Below, one piece after another: positions 1 to 12,918 of a DNA stretch of 64,000 bases. The notes below the pieces were generated by a model. The model saw only the letters and a program-made list of their open reading frames with translations, was not told the origin of the DNA and searched no databases. Location: the NCBI GenBank assembly GCA_037126765.1, contig JBBCBC010000002.1, forward strand, positions 46,442,889 to 46,506,888, in the 5' to 3' direction. Both the position numbers and the translations under genes were made by a program. The stretch comes from Stenogyne calaminthoides (taxonomy: Eukaryota; Streptophyta; Magnoliopsida; Lamiales; Lamiaceae). The stretch's first letter is position 1, and each line of letters starts with the position of its first letter.

Positions 1-101
1 TCTTATATTTTGAATATAAGGGAGTATTACTTTTATCTCTCAACAATCAACACCGTCAATTTAATTATGCACGTGGTAACAAGCTTTTAGGCAATAAATT
101 A

Positions 102-352
102 CTCCCTCCATCCCAAATATATAGGTTTATTTAACTTTTCACACATATTAAGAAATTGTATTGGAAAAGTAAATTAAACAAGCAAAATTTATATTATATC
201 TCTATTTAATGATTGTTATAGTTTCAACATAATTAATGCATAAGGTTATATTAGTAAATTAATTAGAAAAAATTACTTTATGTAAAAACAAGTCTATATA
301 TTTGGGACATCCATAAAAGAAAAATAAGTCTATATAATTAGAACGGAGGGAG
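102..352. mobile_element. Stowaway-like MITE
   Basis: The left end reads CTCCCTCCATCCCAAATATA just after a TA, and the right end is GAACGGAGGGAG. The ends are inverted copies of the Tc1/mariner-type Stowaway terminus. The interior is AT-rich and has no coding sequence. The right-hand TA target copy appears changed to CA. Confidence 0.75.
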
Positions 353-1098
353 CACTATATTTTAGCCGCCTTACATCAAAATCATTTTGGCAATTTTCAC
401 AAACTTCTATTAATTGTTCCGACATTACTTCACAAATTGCCTGCAGAAGGCCGGGCAAACCCAATGAATAGTGTATACGAATGTGTAATTCAATCAGTGT
501 TTTAGTACTAAATGTGTTTTAGAACTCTAAAAAGTGCTTTAAAATTACTTAATTTTAAAGCTATTATTTAAAGTTATTAGACACAACTTTATAAAAAATA
601 AGTGATTTTATCTTTTTAGTTGAGTTTCAAAACACCGCAATATGACAATCATGATACTAAAATAAAATGCACAACTCGACCATTATATACAAGAGAGCTA
701 ATTGTCACGCACTCATCTAGGCTCGTTTAGTAATGGTATAGCACACTTGAAAAACAAATCCAAAACCCATCAGGGTATATAACAAATAGAACTGGAAAAG
801 CTTATTATTTAACAACCCTGCTCAATTCGAGCAGACATATTGCTTCGTTAGAATTAACAGCTTTGAAGTGCCAATCAAATAACAATGAACACAAAAGACA
901 ACATTGATTCCACAAAATATGGGGTCTTGAGACCAAATGATACATGTTCATCTCATTTTTAAAGAAACACTACAAAAAGGTTCAGCCAACCCACCTAAGT
1001 TATTTCCGAAAAAGACCATAATAAGATAACCACCAAATGAGCCCAGTTCCAAACAAACTCACGGCATAAAGACCCTCATTCCAAATAGAAATCTTCAC
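353..1098. other. Intergenic, 3' side of VDAC
   Basis: AT-rich DNA with no supported gene. Bases from about 830 up to the VDAC stop probably hold the 3' untranslated region of the porin gene. No polyadenylation site can be fixed by eye. Confidence 0.4.
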
Positions 1099-4048
1099 TC
1101 ATGGCTTGAGAGCCAGAGCCAACCCAAACTTGGCACTCTTATCGATCGACTTGGTGTCCACCTCAGTCGACACGGTGATAAGCGACTTGGGGACGCCATT
1201 CATGCTGGATCAGTCCACTCACCTTGCCAAAGTTGTTCACCCGCCTTCTTCACACTGGTCAATGGGTCCAACATGTGTTGTGTACCAATGGTGACCGTGT
1301 TCTCATTGCTTGAGAAGCTATGAGTCACCTCAGCACCAACGGCAGTGTTTGTCAACGGGCTAACTGTGTGGTAGTACGGAGCGCTCAATGTGTCAAACTT
1401 GTCATTTCTAAATCAAAGAGAAACAGGCTTTCTTAGTAAGAACAAAATAAAACCACAACTAATTTAAGGGTATGTTCGATTTCAGACTTAGTGGATTTAG
1501 ATAAATAGCTAGAGTATGTGCGTGTGTTTTTGAGATTCAAAAAAGACAGGATTTAACTTTATGTAAAATTATGCGTAAGAGTATGTGATGTATTATTATA
1601 TTATTGTTGATTGTAATTGTAATGATTTAACGATTGTGTAATGATTCGTTTGTTTTGTTGGGAGTTGTAAAAGTGAGAAAATATGTGTGAATATTGATAA
1701 ATAAGAGTGGGAATAAAAGAATCATATTTGCAGAGAGTGATGGAGAAAAAATGATATCCTTATGGTTCATAGGTATTTGTAGAATATGATGTATTGAGCT
1801 TTGAAAAATCTGATTCTAAAATCCCGAAGTAGAACCGCATTTGATTTGAAATACCAAATCCAGGTTTTGTAATACCAAATCAAACATACCCCAAGGGAAA
1901 AGAGAAAAAGAACACGTACAGGGTCAAAGAGGCGATGAGATCAGAATTTGTGAAACTTGCTCCAATGTTGTACTTGGTGAGAGCTCCTACCTTAGTGTCA
2001 AAAGACAGGTCACCTCCCACAGCAAGTTTCTCGTTGCCGAGAGCACCAGAGAAGTTAACAATGGGGTTAGGTGTCAACCCAAAGCTTGAGGTTATCCCAG
2101 CATAGTCATGTAAGTATTGAAGCTCCAACTACATCGGTCAAAATGGAAAAAATTAGGCAGACGACCTAAAGGTAAAATGCATTACATTGAAGAGGCTGAA
2201 CATGGTTTACCTTCCCAGATCTCTGATCAGGAACTTTGAAGCTTAAGATTGTCTTCAATCCAGGGGTAGGCTCGTTAACCGTGATGGTGGTAAGGAGCTG
2301 GCATCAAATTTGACTCCATATATTAGTTAAATGTTCGAAGTGACCAAGTTCATCGCATTAATTTGCAAGAGAAATAATGGGACTATACAGATTAAATATA
2401 TCATAATCCATGAAATTAAATGGCCGAGAACATACATTGGAGCTTGTATCCACTTTAACATCAGTTGTGATGTTTTTGTGCTTTAACTGAGTATTGATAT
2501 CAGCCAAAAACAGTTCACCTTTCTTTGTTCCAGAAGAGGTGAGAGTCTGCCCAGAAGAAGGGAAAAGATGTTAAAATCACCAAAAAATAACTCATAACAA
2601 AATTTCATGCTGAGGATGCTCGTTAAAATTAAACACTTCATCTGAATGTATGTTATAGCAGTGAGTAAAAAAAGTAATCAGGCAACACTAAAGTTAGATT
2701 CTGGTTTTCAATCCCTTCTGGAGCAATATTTCTGCATTGGAACATCTATAATGTTATCAAGAAAACAAATTCTCTTACAACTATTTTAAGACACATATCC
2801 TATTAACAAAACAAAATTTTGCCTAAGAACTATTTCACAGATCAATCTCCAAGTTCCAACAAACAATTAACCTCGATAGTCATAGAAGTAACAAATAACA
2901 ATATGAACCATAACCTATATAATCCATACTTTTAAGTAAAAGGATTTGGTGAATTGGCTGAACAGACCTCACAGACAACTATATAAGAACAACAAAACAC
3001 ACAACTTACATATTTTCATCAACAATTCAACCATGACAAAATCTCACCAGCAACTTACTACAGAAGTACACAAATCTAACCAACTTAATAGATGATAAAA
3101 TTAAACATAACAAAGAACAACAAGTAATTCTTACACAAAATATGCATCGAAACCACACACCATAATAGTCCAAACTCAGCACTTATCTTCAAAATCAGAA
3201 CCATCTATTGTTCAAATGCATAGGAGAGGTGCCAGTTACACCAATTTTGTAGAAGGATTTTTGATAATCAATTCAAGCAAGCACATGAAGTACTTCAGTG
3301 AGACATAAAATTCAAATTACAATATTTCCACATCTTAATTAGTCAAATTCGCATACAACTGCAAGCGCAGACTGAAAACTCAACAAACGCTTCGAAGGCT
3401 CATCATAAAATGTGAAACAAACAATATCAAATGTAGTAAATATGAATAAACATTCCAACATAATGAGTCAATGACACATTTTTGTGCTCCTACACAATGT
3501 GTGCACAATACACAAATACAATAATGGTTCATAGCTCAAACTCATCATTACCAGGAACATACATATTTTAGATGCAAATAAGAAAAAACTAAGATTCAAA
3601 AACTTCCGCAGTTCATCGCCAGATGTAGGTATTCAAGAAAGAAAAAAAAACTGAAGTTTCTAGTTTCTACTACAGAGTAACAAGCTAAAACAAAATATAC
3701 ATTTAATTTCCCCGGTAAAATAAGAACTAATAAAGTAGTTTCAATTTCAATCTAGAAACAATAGCACCAGCAATAAGAAAAATCGAGGAAAATACAGAGA
3801 TCCGCAGGAAATATCACAAAAATGACTTACAACTCCAGTTGGCGAGTAGGTTGTGAGCGTGAACTTCTGGTCGGTCTGGTAATCCTTGTACAGAAGATCT
3901 AGAAAAACATAAAAAAGAGCGATGTTGCAAGTTAAAACAAATAAAATAGCTCAAAAAAAGATATCTGAAATTCGGATTAAACTGAAGGAAATAACAAACC
4001 TCGAGTTCTTTTGCCGATACCGGAGTAAAGACCAGGACCCTTGCCCAT
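1099..4048 (-). CDS. Mitochondrial outer membrane porin (VDAC), frame broken twice in last exon
   Basis: Voltage-dependent anion channel: a beta-barrel pore that passes metabolites such as ATP and ADP through the mitochondrial outer membrane. Six coding exons: 4048-4000, 3898-3831, 2546-2436, 2297-2211, 2128-1920 and 1407-1099, all with GT-AG borders. The protein starts MGKGPGLYSGIGKRTR, the usual amphipathic N-terminus of plant porins, and continues with recognisable blocks such as ELQYLHDYAG and NPIVNFSG and, near the C-terminus, NTAVGAEVTHSF. With correct frames it would have 276 residues, the family norm, ending LALALKP. The sequence as given has one extra base near 1232-1240 (after the codons for LTSVK) and one extra C in the run near 1190-1194. 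The first shift leads to a stop at 1200. A foldback element sits in intron 5. Either an assembly error or a recently broken copy; the fold and exon structure are otherwise intact. Confidence 0.92.
1468..1891. mobile_element. Foldback MITE inside VDAC intron 5
   Basis: The terminal inverted repeat is GGGTATGTTCGATTT on the left and AAATCAAACATACCC on the right, about 424 bp apart. The interior is noncoding. It lies wholly in the intron between the fifth and sixth VDAC exons, so it should be spliced out. The ends resemble those of the element at 54041-54506. No clear target duplication is visible, so the superfamily is uncertain. Confidence 0.65.
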
Positions 4049-5136
4049 GATTTCGCAACCTAAAATTGAAGAATCGGAGCTCAGGAGTAAACGCACAGAG
4101 AGAATATAATGGTGGAGATTTTGGGGACAGGAACGAGATATGTATATTAATGGTGTCAAAGCCCTAATTCATATGCCCTCATTTTAAGAGGGCGTATTTC
4201 TCATAAAATCTGGACCATTAATGGAACCGGGTCGATTAGTGGTTCATTTTACACCGTTGATTTATTTGTTGAAATGCGGAATAGATGAAGTTGTGAGGGG
4301 TGGATTTGGGAATTTACTGACACGTGTTGATCAAATATAGCGCTGGTTGTTGACAGCTTATTATCTTTTTGATGCGTTATCATTTTTTTTCTTTGGCAAC
4401 AAGAACATGGTGATTCTCAGATGTATTGTTCCTCGAGAAAGTCCTCTTTTTTTTAGGTTATTCATGTAAAAATTGCCATGAATATTATCCAACTTGGGTC
4501 GAATAATTCTGATAATAAATAAAAATGTTAGTTATTCGAATTTGATATGAATTCATTTTTTTATAAGTATTGATGAATATAAGTGGTATCGAACTGTATA
4601 CTTGAAGTTCAAACTCGACTCGCGCGGAGCTCGAGCTGACTCAATTACATTAGCGGGTAGGAAATTGAGTTCGACTCGACTCGACTCTTAAATAAATCTA
4701 ACTTTGCTTAAGGATTCTAATAAAATTACAAGAAAAAAAAAGGTTATCGAGCCTAGCGTGTCGAACTCAAATAGACTCTTTAGTAAAATAGTATTTTCCA
4801 ATCTCGAGCTCGACTCTCCGAGTTCGAGTCTTACCGAGCCGAGCTCTTGAGTTGTTGTTTCTTTTTTAACAATTAATGATGAATTTGGAATACACTGTAG
4901 AATTTGAATTCATTTCAAATGTTTATATTTCAATACTTGAATCCAAATGCAAAATGAGTATTTCATTTGCTAACCAAAAGGTTTTAAATGTATCACTTTA
5001 TATAGTCATCAAATTTGTTCACTTTTATAAGGGTGTAATGTGTTAGAATTAGAATAATTTGCATGATAAATTGTCAATCAGAACATATGTTTAGTAGTTC
5101 ATGATATTCTTCTTAATTCCATTGTTTATTCTATAA
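4049..5136. other. Intergenic, VDAC upstream region and a GAGCTCG-rich repeat
   Basis: This holds the VDAC 5' untranslated region and promoter side, then DNA with no gene. Bases 4600-4850 are unusually rich in the words CTCGAG, GAGCTC and GACTCG in both orientations, in an otherwise AT-rich setting. That looks like a degenerate dispersed repeat rather than coding sequence. Confidence 0.45.
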
Positions 5137-5950
5137 GGGTTAATTCAAAATAAATACATTTACATTTAGATCAAATGTCAATTTAATCACGACCTTTAAG
5201 ATTATTGTATTAAATCCTAACATTTGATATTGTTGTAAATTGATACATATTTTATTTTCTTCGGCCTGGAAGAGATGACATGGCTCACCGAAAGACGTGT
5301 AGATATCTTTTTTTGGGTTAGGATGACACGTATTAAATATATTTTTTAAAATAATTTCACATCATATTATACATCCTCTATCATTAACATTTGAAATAAT
5401 TAAAACACAAAACAAAAATTAAAAGAAATAAATCTAAACAAACAAAACGAATCAATTAAAATATAGATAAAAATAAAAAAATCAAAAGCAGTTCATCTTT
5501 ATTATACCTTCATCTTCATCTTCCATTGCCGCATCTTCACCAAAAAGTCGATCGATTATGCAAAACCTAAAACCCTCATAATCGCAAAACCATGACCCCC
5601 ATCCCCAAAATCGAGTTTTTTGGGTCCCCAAAATTTGGTTTTGGAATTAGATTTAAATGTTTTATTTTGTTTTTTTTTTGCTTTCAATTCACTTTTTTTT
5701 TTATATTTGTGATTTGGACGTTTAAATCCTCATTCGATCGATGGTAGACGACGTGGCAACTTACATGGCAAAAAAATAATTATGGCGAGCCATTTCATCT
5801 TTTCACGGACGGAGGAAAAAAATATGTCTATTAATTTGCAACAACATTAAATGTTGGGGCTTAATACAATAATTCTAAAGATCGTGATTAAATTGATATT
5901 TGACCTAAAGGTCGTGTATTTATTTAGAATTAATTAATTCTATAATTAAC
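5137..5950. mobile_element. Nonautonomous element with long terminal inverted repeats
   Basis: About 130-150 bases at the left end (from GGTTAATTCAAAATAAATAC) recur inverted at the right end (through GTATTTATTTAGAATTAATT). Shared inner words include TCAATTTAATCACGA and the ATTGTATTAA block. The interior has no transposase. Long inverted repeats around noncoding DNA are typical of Mutator-like nonautonomous elements. I could not define a 9-base target duplication, so that placement is inferred. Confidence 0.6.
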
Positions 5951-7413
5951 TCATATTTAATTACTTTGTATTTTTTTTTTTTTTGAAAGGATTTAATTCC
6001 TTTGTTTATTCTATAAACTTACAAAAATTCTGTCAAAAAAAAAAAAAAAAACTTACAAAACATCATGTGTTATATGATTACGGCCCAAAAGTTTGTGGAC
6101 CCGCCGAACTCTGTGATGAAACAACGATCATACATTCAATGAGCCCACGTTCAAACCCAATTTAAATTATGTGGATTTTATATTGGGTTTTAAAATCTAA
6201 TTTCTGTCGTGAATTGTGGGCCTACCCCAATTCATATGTTGGCTTCTCTGGTACGAGCCATTTCAAATAGGTTCACACCAAAAAAGAAGACGACGACAAT
6301 GCGACTTTACCTGAAAAGATACATGCTAAGAGACGACAAACAACACTTTAGCTGTGAGTTAAAATGGTCGAGTGAGCAATGAGCATATACTGAAACTGAC
6401 AGACCGCGGATTTCCATTGTTTGCAGTTTCTGGAGAGCCTTCCTCCCCTGTTTCATTCGAGTGAGATTTTTTTTTGGAGAAATCGAATTTTGATTCATAG
6501 TTTGATATTTATATATAATTTATAGATTATGTATGCTGCATAATTTTCCGCTCACTGTAGTTAACATCACAATTAGGATATGTATTCATCTGATTCTTAA
6601 CCGCATTTGCATTTATGTGTTGTATAATCCTTGGTCTTTATGCGCACTTACTAGACACTTCATTGATTGTGCTTTGTTTTCCTTACTTCGATTTATTTTT
6701 GGCGTATTTGCAGCTGACTCCAGTTGAACTAGTAGAAATTTCATTTATACAGATAGTGATTTTAAGCCATATTTGTTGTTGCCTTACTTTTGGAGCAAAG
6801 TACATTCCTCCAGTATCTGCAGTCTTCATCAAATCAGATTGCATGCTTTGAATGTATCCAAATATAGTATTAGAACTGTGATTATTATGTATAGTGAAAG
6901 TTTTTCTAGAAAAATTTAGATAAATGATTTATGGTAAGTTATGCTTGCTGCTTAAATTAACACCATAACCATGATCAATGTTCTGTCATTGTTTTGGGGC
7001 TGATAAATCTTTGAGCATTTATAAGGTATGGATTCTGCTCAATGTACCTTATAACTTTGAAACGAGAGCTTTTAACATATATTCAATAGAATTTCTTGCA
7101 TGAATTGTTTGTATCATTCAGATGAAAGAGAAATAAACATAAAGAATGTTCCTGTATTCTTCAGGTTCAAGTGCTAGAAGCTATTCTTAGAAATTCAATG
7201 ACACCCTGAGTTACCATCTGAGAGTGAATAAAATTATGTTTGTGAAAGTTTCTCCACTCTGCTTCTCTAGAATGTCCTTGTGATTTAACTCCAAAATTAC
7301 CACAGCGAAACAAGCACACATTTAAAGCTCCAGGAAAGCCACTCCCATAACTGTCAGGTTATATATACTCTCAAATCTCTGCATTTGCTTTTCCATCAGT
7401 TCCCTATTATGTA
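5951..7413. other. Intergenic, no supported gene
   Basis: AT-rich, with a poly-T and a poly-A run near 5968-5985 and 6036-6052. Short open frames (for example 6307-6498 and 6615-6851) have no recognisable domain and no splice context. An unannotated noncoding transcript cannot be excluded. Confidence 0.35.
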
Positions 7414-7651
7414 CCCCCTCCGTCCTATTTTTGATTGACCATTTCACTTTTGGCTCGTGTTTTAGCGAGCAAGTTGTTTATTAGTATATGAAATGATAAA
7501 GTGACTTTTAAGGAGAAAATGATAGATGAGGCGTTGGACTATCATACCCCACCTTAAAAATCTCTTTATCATTTCAGATATTAATAAACAACTCACTCGC
7601 TAAAACACGAGTCAAATATTAAATGGACAATCTAAATCAGGACGGAGGTAG
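7414..7651. mobile_element. Stowaway-like MITE with strong hairpin
   Basis: A TA precedes the left end (CCCCCTCCGTCCTATTTTTG) and another follows the right end (AATCAGGACGGAGGTAG). The arms are long: TTAGCGAGCAAGTTGTTTAT near 7464 pairs with the inverted copy near 7586-7606. The element folds on itself almost throughout. It lies just downstream of the PIN8-like gene. Confidence 0.78.
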
Positions 7652-7846
7652 TATTACTTTCCGTATATTTGTTGGTATGTTAATAACCTTAACTGCTTTT
7701 TTTTTTTTTTGCACAAAACCTTAAATGCTATATTACAAACAATCAAACAAAAAATATGGCTAATGATATCAATGATGATGTTGAGCTACTGTTATTTTTA
7801 TATGCAATCTTGAATAATTCTCCCCAGTTGCCACCGGTGCTTTTCT

Positions 7847-10221
7847 TTATATATCCAGCATGAAGTAGTATGCTAATCCAATAGGAAGCGCAATGAGTAA
7901 ACCAAATAAAACCCTACAGATAGAAAAATTAAGTTTTAGAAACAAGTACAGCTTTCTGATATATTACTACTGCTGAAAGCATCAAGTACCCTGTGCTCAG
8001 TATGTCTGGATGTACGTTATACTCCTTTGCAAACACAAAAGGAACTATCCCTTGGGGGAGAGCTGCCTGCATAACATATAAGAGTGGCCTTACATTAGTG
8101 TAATGTCAAATGCTTAAATATTGATTCCAGCAAAGGCAATGCTATTGCTACGTATGCACCTGCACAATTGCCACTTTGAGCAATGTCCCTCTTAATCCAA
8201 ATGTGATTGAGGGCACAGCCATGAGGGCCGGCCCTGCGAGAAACTTCATGGCCATGGCTAATACTGCTTTTCTGGTACCACAGGCTATCACTCTGGCTTG
8301 TGATGCCATGAAGAGGCCTACAAATCAATACATTGAAGTGTTTGAAGGAATTTCCTTTTACATATATATGAAATGCGTCCAAAGAATTGAAACTTAAATT
8401 ATACCTAGGCTGAACATTGCCATCCCAAGTCCTCCATCTGACAGTAATGTTATTGAAGTTTCTATTATTATAGGCAATTTCACTTCCCACCTGTACTCAT
8501 TTCACAGTTACAATCTGAGATTTAGAATTGACACATGATGGTAGAGAGAGTAGTTTGATATATAACTGCAACATATCCCACCAAGTATTGTATATTTTCA
8601 TTAGTTTCACTATTTATGCCCTATCCATGACCAACTATGTAGCGTTATAAACAATCAATTTGGGCCTACGTTCTCACTCTGAGCTAATTCGTTGATCCTC
8701 ATTAATAATCACAACTTCCACCATTGATGAGCTTGGATTATTCACAAATGAATTCTAAAAATATAATTTTTCTTTCCAAGAAAATCCATGTATGGCTATT
8801 CTTGAACCATTGCAGTCATTTATTGCATCCTCTTATAAATTAGTGTATCCAACTCCTAACTATCAATCATATAGTTACCATATATAAGACGTACACCGGT
8901 ATAATGCTCATCTTACCTGAAATGTATGATTGCCCATATAATGCCTGCTAAGGTGGCATGAGTATTGGGATTTTTAATAAGCTTTTTTCCTACTGCCAAA
9001 AGAATGATTCTTATTCTTCTTATCCTTTGATCTTTCTCTTTCTTTTCTTCTTTTGCTGGTTCTTGTTCTTCTGGGGCCTCCACTTCTCCTTCAAAGAAAT
9101 GTTTTATGCTTTAAAATCGCAACGAATAAAAGAAAACAGCTATGTGGGTTTTTCACTTTAATGACATTGAGGTAGCATTAAATTCTTTATGTTCAAGCTT
9201 TGAGATTGTGAAAGAAAAGATTATTCCAGCGGTCTCATATCAAAGCGTTTTCATCTTATCTAACCTAGCATTTATGAAAACTTCATGTGGATTTTGGTAA
9301 TTATGCTAGGTTTAGTTGCCAGTGTATAGTCCAGTAGGCCTGTAAAAGCACTTCAGTTTAGTTGCTAATCATTATTGTACGCGATAGATTACCGTTCTGC
9401 AAATCTTTACGACGAACGCGATAGATTTTTCACCTGAAGAGGAAATTAAGAAATACACATTGATGCTATATATCCAAACTATTTGAGTCTAATTATGTGT
9501 GTATGTGAATGATAAAAATAGTTGAGAACCAAAGCTCAATTCAGTAGGGCCCAGAAATTTGTTCTCTTTTAGAATTAAGTAATTGATAAATATATCTATT
9601 TACATTCCACTTTTCTTTAAATTGTGAGCCTTCAAAGAGCAAAAATATAAGAGTAGGAGGCGAGTACGGAAGTCAGACCACTATCATAAACATAAAATTC
9701 TTTGAGCATACCTGCTACTTCTGAAGATGATCTTACATTGATGGGTTCCTCCATAGCATCAACCTCAAAAAGAATTAACAGAATGTTGTACCAAATTAAG
9801 CTTTGTAGTACAACTATCTGGTAGAGGAGTGTTGCTGCATCTTCTCCATACATTGCCTTTATTAGTGGGATTCCTAAAATTAATGTGTTTGGCAATGTTG
9901 ACAACGAAAGACCTGTTATCACCCAACTCAGGCTTCCTTTGGATCTTAATTTGGCAATTACTATCAGGATGATGAAAGCAAGAAGCTTTTGGAGGAAATC
10001 AGCTGATACAAGTTTCAGGTTCATTTTGTAAGGGTTGTTTGATGAGATTACCTTGAAAGATAGAAGGGGAATGGAAAAATTTGCAACAAACTTGTTGACT
10101 CCAGCACATTGATCTGGTGTAAAAAGTTTCCACCATTTTATTGACAGATAGGCTGCAGTCATGGCAACATAAAGGGGATAATTGCAGCAACAACATGGTA
10201 GACATCAGTTAGGGTTATCAT
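7847..10221 (-). CDS. Short-loop PIN auxin efflux carrier, PIN8-type, with frameshift in first helix
   Basis: Membrane carrier of the PIN family; the short-loop members PIN5 and PIN8 act mainly at the endoplasmic reticulum in auxin homeostasis. Exons: 10221-9712, 9088-8917, 8490-8405, 8317-8160, 8066-7990 and 7913-7847, all GT-AG. Restored length is 356 residues, close to Arabidopsis PIN8. The N-terminal helices include KLFTPDQCAGVNKFVA and LGIPLIKAMYGEDAA. The central loop is short and charged (EEQEPAKEEKKEKD). The C-terminal half has INKNPN-like KLIKNPNTHAT, SDGGLGMAMFSLG, CGTRKAVLAMAMKF, AALPQGIVPFVFAKEY and FGLLIALPIGLAYYF. The run of C near 10170 has four bases where the reading frame needs five, giving a stop after about 19 codons. 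Translation from the next ATG (10162) would lose the first half of helix 1. The loop and sequence fit PIN8 better than PIN5. Confidence 0.88.
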
Positions 10222-11343
10222 GGCTCTTATTAGTTGGGGAGTAATAATTTTTGGCCTTCTCATGTTTTGGTGTGATGAAGATATATATGCTTATGTTGAT
10301 TGGATGCCTCATTGTTGAAGGAAAAGGTTGCAGATTGCCTCTTTTTGGAGAATCTTCCTCTGATATTTTCATATGCATCGTCTAGACAAGTTTCTTTGTA
10401 GATATTACTTTGTCGTCTCACGTCTGATGATTAATCATTTTAATCAAAGCTTATCGTGATATTTGATTTGATTGTTCATAAAGTTGATTCCAGTTTTCTT
10501 CTTGTGGTTATATCCGTTCTGCACTTATTTGTATAAAGTCTAATCTAGATTGTAGGCTTAGATGTGAGAATACTATAAAGGAAGCAAATTCCTTGTTTCG
10601 TGAATGTTGCCCCTGTTTTTACTTTTTTGTTTCAGTTTATTAGCAAATAATATTTTAAACAAGAAATTATTTTGTTATGTTCAGTAGTTTGTCTTACAGT
10701 ATTTTTCTTCTTCTCGTTCTTTCTTATTCATATTCTTTTTACATAATTTTTTTTTTGACAAAATTTCTTTGATGCTTAATGTTGTGCTTGTGCATTTTTT
10801 GGTTTAATGGCAGATTTTCTGAGGCAGATGGAGGAATAAAGAAGTGCATTGCAAGAGAAGTAAGTGAAATCTTGAGTAACAACTACAGTGAGGAAAGAAT
10901 TTTTCCTATATATGTTTAAAGTTTGAGAATAAGTGTTGTGGAGAATTGCTTTCTAAAGTTGAAATTTTACCAGAAAAGTCATAGCATTTCTTCTTCAAGC
11001 TCCTTTTTTTCATGTAAAAGAGATATTACTAGAATTTATACCACTTGTTGGTTATGGACCTACTTGCTAACCCCCCACCCCCACACCCACACCCCACCAC
11101 CACACGGGGTTGTGTTTTGACCAGGGTTTGGAATTTTCTTAACGAAGTGAATCTGTCCTCCGAGTCGGCTTGGGTTGCTGTTGAGTGTCGACAGGCCACA
11201 GCCTGTGGGACGTTGGTAAGAATCTCAACTTGCATATATTCATATTAGGACATTGATAAGAATCTCAACCTGCTATTATCATGTGCAGTATCAATTTAAC
11301 ATAATTATTATTGGAATGTGGATTGTGTGTATCTTATTATATA
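10222..11343. other. Intergenic upstream of PIN8-like gene
   Basis: Contains the presumed promoter of the PIN8-like gene, T-rich tracts, and a C-rich low-complexity patch at 11072-11102 (repeats of CCCCCAC and CCACAC). No gene is supported. A short stretch at 10814-10860, flanked by AG and GT, could be an exon of an unrecognised transcript, but nothing confirms it. Confidence 0.35.
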
Positions 11344-11620
11344 CTCCTTCCGTCATATAAAGATAGGATTACAGGCTTTGTCAACATATTAAGAAATGGA
11401 AGTTTATATAGTTAGAACATTAAATTTTTGCTTTGTTTTTTTGCATTTTGCCCTTATATCTATTCATTTCCCACGATAATTACTAGTATCTAAATATTAA
11501 TTTGGAAAATATACATCAAGTAGGGACAAAGATGTATATGAAATTTAATAATATAATAACAGATTTATCTTTGTAGAAGGGATATTTATAAAATAAGTTT
11601 ATCTTTGTGGACGGAGGGAG
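11344..11620. mobile_element. Stowaway-like MITE
   Basis: The left end CTCCTTCCGTCATATAAAGA follows a TA. The right end TTATCTTTGTGGACGGAGGGAG is its inverted counterpart. About 277 bp, noncoding. Confidence 0.72.
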
Positions 11621-12918
11621 TCTATAATATATTAACACACACTTGGTGTGGCATCTATGAAAATCACATCGTTTAAATGGTGCGAACATGTTAGGATTGT
11701 GCTAGGATTGTGCGATGATGAGTAATCATTTCTGTCGGGTTTGGTCTAGTTTTCAATTGAATTAATTAGCTGGGTATATTTTTTTTTTATTATGTAGGAA
11801 TATGCCTATAATGATCACGTCTTAACTATGCGTGGGGTAGTAAAGGAAATATAATTTGCAAAAGAGGGACCCAAACGGTTACGATTTTTCCATAAATTTG
11901 TACTATACATGATAGTAATGGTAATGGTAATAAAGCTAAAGAGAGAGAGAGGGTTACGAGAAAAGAGATACTGTGAGGTGACTGAGATAAAGAGAAAACA
12001 CCGTCGTTTCATGCCAGTTTGGTTAACCAGCATTTCTCTTTTGTTAATGTTTAAACTTAAAAGCAAAAGTGAGGCCAAATTTATCAGCGTGCAAGGAAAA
12101 TGAAAAGATCAGTTAGAGCCGTACGATATCTTTTTCAGTCTCATGTTTTAAGTATCAAAATAATTTCTAATAAGTTACTTTTTTGTTCAAAATTAAAGTG
12201 TTTGAAATAATTTTCTGGATGGTATTAGTATTTCTGAAATCGAAACTCATAGATAGTGAGAGACGGAGAGTTTAACAGGTTAAATTAAAAAAAGAAAAAG
12301 ATAAATCTAAACAAATTATGTTTAACTAAAGGAATGAAAGAAATTCATTTCAGGGTTTCAATTTAAATTTTACGTCATTTCCCTCACTCTTTCTTCCATT
12401 TAAGTCACATATACTTTTATAAGGTTAGAAAAAATAAATAAGTTCTATAGTTTCTTGTGAACTCCTTCACAATTTTTTTTTTATCATTTCAATTAGAGAC
12501 AAGGAAATGAAATCATTTCATTTAAATTGAATTCACATAAGTGGCCAAAAAAAAAAAGGGTTCTACGTAAAAATACTAAAAAGAAAGGAATAACTTGGTC
12601 CAAATTATACTTTGGAACGTCAGTCTCTTGTCTCTCGGTGTCTGATGACTTATACAGCCTTTTCTTGGGATCTCTCCTAATTAATTCTTAATTATTACCT
12701 AATTGTTAAATCTATTTTAATTTTTCAGATCAATACATATTTTATCCTTTCACAAAAGGTTGCTACAAACGACCACCTGCCGACCTATAAAGTTCTTTTG
12801 ATACAATAGTATATCTAAATACATTGTAAAAGTATACTCCTTGGTTATTAATTAGATGTTATCATGAAGTTTTTTGTTTCTGGTGTAGACGGAATTTATT
12901 TGTAATGAGCAATTTTTG
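11621..12918. other. Intergenic, AT-rich
   Basis: No supported gene. Holds GAGA-type purine runs near 11940-11955 and several poly-A or poly-T tracts. Short open frames on both strands around 11815-12103 overlap each other and show no domain. Confidence 0.35.

Noticed and set aside
7847..10221. Call of this gene as PIN5
   Set aside because: The short central loop, LSDGGLGMAMFSLG and the overall length fit PIN8 better, although both are short-loop PINs.
10814..10860. A possible plus-strand exon between AG and GT
   Set aside because: Too short, with no homologous protein recognised and no partner exon.
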